Of a DNA stretch of 64,000 nt, positions 62,465 to 64,000 are shown in pieces. The notes under the pieces are model-generated. The model made no database searches, was not told where the DNA came from, and saw only the letters and a program-made list of their open reading frames with translations. Source of the stretch: Pseudomonas tumuqii (lineage in GTDB: Bacteria; Pseudomonadota; Gammaproteobacteria; Pseudomonadales; Pseudomonadaceae). Both the position numbers and the translations under genes were made by a program. Each line of letters starts with the position of its first letter. The first letter of the stretch is position 1. Location: NCBI RefSeq assembly GCF_013184545.1, contig NZ_JAAOJA010000007.1, positions 124,001 to 188,000 of the forward strand. The letters run 5' to 3'.

Positions 62465-64000
62465 GCTATATGCCGTCCATGCCTGCCGATGCAGTTATCG
62501 CCGATCTCAACAAGTTCGACCAACGCTCCGGCACCATCGCCGAGCGGCTGCTGTTCAATAACCGCCTGGTGATTGTGGCGATCTGCCTGCTGACGACCCT
62601 GCTGCTTGGTTATCAGGCTCTGGGCCTGTCGCTGAACGCCGCCTACGAAAAGATGATTCCCACCGGGCATCCGTACATCGTCAACTTCCTGGAGAACCGC
62701 AAGCAACTGGCCGGGATGGGCAACACCCTGCGTATCGCCGTGGAAGCCAAGGATGGCAACATCTTTGACACCGAGTACCTGGACACTGTGCGCAAACTCA
62801 GCGACGAAGTGTTCCTGATTCCGGGAGTCGACCGGCCGTACATGAAATCGTTGTGGGCGCCGGCAGTGCGCTGGACTGGCGTAACCGAGGACGGTCTGGA
62901 TGGAGGTCCGGTGATTCCGGACGACTACGATGGCTCGCCGCAGAGCATTGAACAGGTGCGTATCAACGTCGAGCGCTCCGGCGAAATCGGCCAGCTAGTG
63001 GCGGCCAACTACAAGTCGAGCATCATCCTTGTACCACTGCAGGAGAAGATCGCCGAAACCGGGCAGCGTATTGACTACCACGCCTTATCACAGCGTATCG
63101 AGCAGCTGCGAGCCAAGTATGAGTCCGACAAGGTTGCTATCCATGTCACCGGCTTTGCCAAGGTGGTGGGGGACCTGATCGATGGGCTGATGCAGGTGCT
63201 GGTGTTCTTCGCAGCTGCCATTGCCATCTGCACCGCAGTGCTGTTCTGGTACACCCGTTGCCTGCGCAGCACTCTGCTGGTAGTGCTGTGTTCGATGATC
63301 GCGGTCGTATGGCTGTTGGGCCTGCTGCCGACCCTGGGTTATGAGCTGGATCCTTACTCGATACTGGTGCCCTTCCTGGTGTTCGCCATCGGCATGAGCC
63401 ATGGTGCGCAGAAGATGAACGGCATCATGCAGGACATGGGGCGTGGCACCCATCGGCTGGTGGCGGCGCGCTACACCTTCCGCCGTCTGTTCCTCGCCGG
63501 AATGACCGCGTTGCTGGCTGATGCTGTGGGTTTTGCCGTGCTGATGGTGATCGACATTCAGGTGATTCAGGATCTGGCCGTCACCGCCAGTATCGGTGTG
63601 GCTGTGCTGATCTTCACCAATCTGGTGTTGCTGCCGATTCTACTGTCTTACACCGGCGTCAGCCCTGTTGCGGCTCAGCGCAGTCTCAAGGCCGAGCTGC
63701 AGGAGGCCAACGATGTGGCGCACAAGAAGCATCCATTCTGGGCCTTCCTCGACCTGTTTACCCGCCGCCGCTGGGCCACCATCGCCGTGGTGCTGGGTTT
63801 GGTGCTGGGGGTGTTCGGCCTGACCGTCAGCTTCCAGCTCAAGATCGGTGATACCGATCCGGGGGCGCCAGAGCTGCGCGCAGACTCGCGTTACAACCGT
63901 GACAACGCTTTCATGGTTTCCAACTATGCCGCCAGTAGCGATGTTTTTATCGTCATGGTCAAGACTCCGCAATACGCCTGCGCCCACTACAGCACCCTGC
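62461..64000 (+). CDS. RND/MMPL-family transporter, N-terminal part
   Basis: This reading frame starts at ATG 62461, overlapping the previous stop, and remains open to the window edge (513 residues visible). It has a first membrane segment (LVIVAICLLTTLLLGYQAL), a large periplasmic domain, and then a cluster of membrane segments with FLVFAIGMSHGAQKMNGI, the conserved core of the MMPL/RND family. A second half with another membrane set is expected beyond the edge. In context it should move a hydrophobic substrate with the DUF1302/DUF1329 partners. Direction of transport is not evident. Confidence 0.9.
   Translation, partial: MSYMPSMPADAVIADLNKFDQRSGTIAERLLFNNRLVIVAICLLTTLLLGYQALGLSLNAAYEKMIPTGHPYIVNFLENRKQLAGMGNTLRIAVEAKDGNIFDTEYLDTVRKLSDEVFLIPGVDRPYMKSLWAPAVRWTGVTEDGLDGGPVIPDDYDGSPQSIEQVRINVERSGEIGQLVAANYKSSIILVPLQEKIAETGQRIDYHALSQRIEQLRAKYESDKVAIHVTGFAKVVGDLIDGLMQVLVFFAAAIAICTAVLFWYTRCLRSTLLVVLCSMIAVVWLLGLLPTLGYELDPYSILVPFLVFAIGMSHGAQKMNGIMQDMGRGTHRLVAARYTFRRLFLAGMTALLADAVGFAVLMVIDIQVIQDLAVTASIGVAVLIFTNLVLLPILLSYTGVSPVAAQRSLKAELQEANDVAHKKHPFWAFLDLFTRRRWATIAVVLGLVLGVFGLTVSFQLKIGDTDPGAPELRADSRYNRDNAFMVSNYAASSDVFIVMVKTPQYACAHYSTL

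Overview
The window reads as one contiguous piece of a Pseudomonas chromosome, probably not P. aeruginosa. The evidence is a wbpL/wbpM-type O-antigen locus, a 1620-residue NAD-dependent glutamate dehydrogenase of the GdhB type, a moxR-bat operon of pseudomonad layout, an OprD-family porin, and several pseudomonad intergenic palindromes. Coding density is high and GC content is high, except for an AT-rich island at roughly 12.4-18.8 kb.

Region 1 (1-28.8 kb) is a surface-polysaccharide (O-antigen) locus. After the end of an MBL-fold nuclease gene comes rfaH, then an untranslated leader holding a JUMPstart/ops element. A plus-strand series of about 23 genes follows. wecB and wecC make UDP-ManNAcA. 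pseB, pseC, pseF, pseG, pseH and pseI make a CMP-nonulosonic acid of the pseudaminic type, with three extra oxidoreductase genes inserted between pseC and pseF. Next come an acyltransferase, a capsule-type transferase candidate, Wzx and Wzy. These are followed by a Gfo/Idh enzyme, a two-domain dehydrogenase, a heparinase-like protein, a GT4 glycosyltransferase, a WbpV-type reductase, WbpL, a NeuD/PglD-type acetyltransferase and WbpM. The enzyme set fits an O-unit of a 6-deoxy-HexNAc primer, ManNAcA and a Pse-like sugar. No wzz or waaL was seen.

Region 2 (28.8-30.4 kb) is an intergenic zone rich in repeats that carries a HepT/MntA-type toxin-antitoxin pair. Region 3 (30.4-37.3 kb, minus strand) is a moxR-DUF58-DUF4381-batA-batB/C-batD operon, with start and stop codons overlapping downstream of DUF58.

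Region 4 (37.4-49.4 kb) looks like a catabolic and uptake regulon. It holds pxpABC (5-oxoprolinase), a lone TRAP binding protein, a chemoreceptor, an OprD-family porin, a LysR regulator and a complete TRAP transporter (dctP-dctQ-dctM). Four of its transcription units carry the same 44-bp upstream element in the same orientation, with 22 of 44 columns invariant. I infer one regulon, possibly for pyroglutamate or a related compound.

Region 5 (49.4-56.4 kb) holds a 148-bp MITE-like element, gdhB with a clear terminator, and an ABC-F ATPase gene. Region 6 (56.4-64 kb) begins with a decayed tyrosine-recombinase gene. It continues with a LysR gene whose upstream region has a 14-G homopolymer, then a divergent DUF1302, DUF1329, YCF48-like and RND/MMPL gene set that runs off the end. 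This last block may be an acquired envelope or transport module. No tRNA, rRNA or CRISPR array was recognised.
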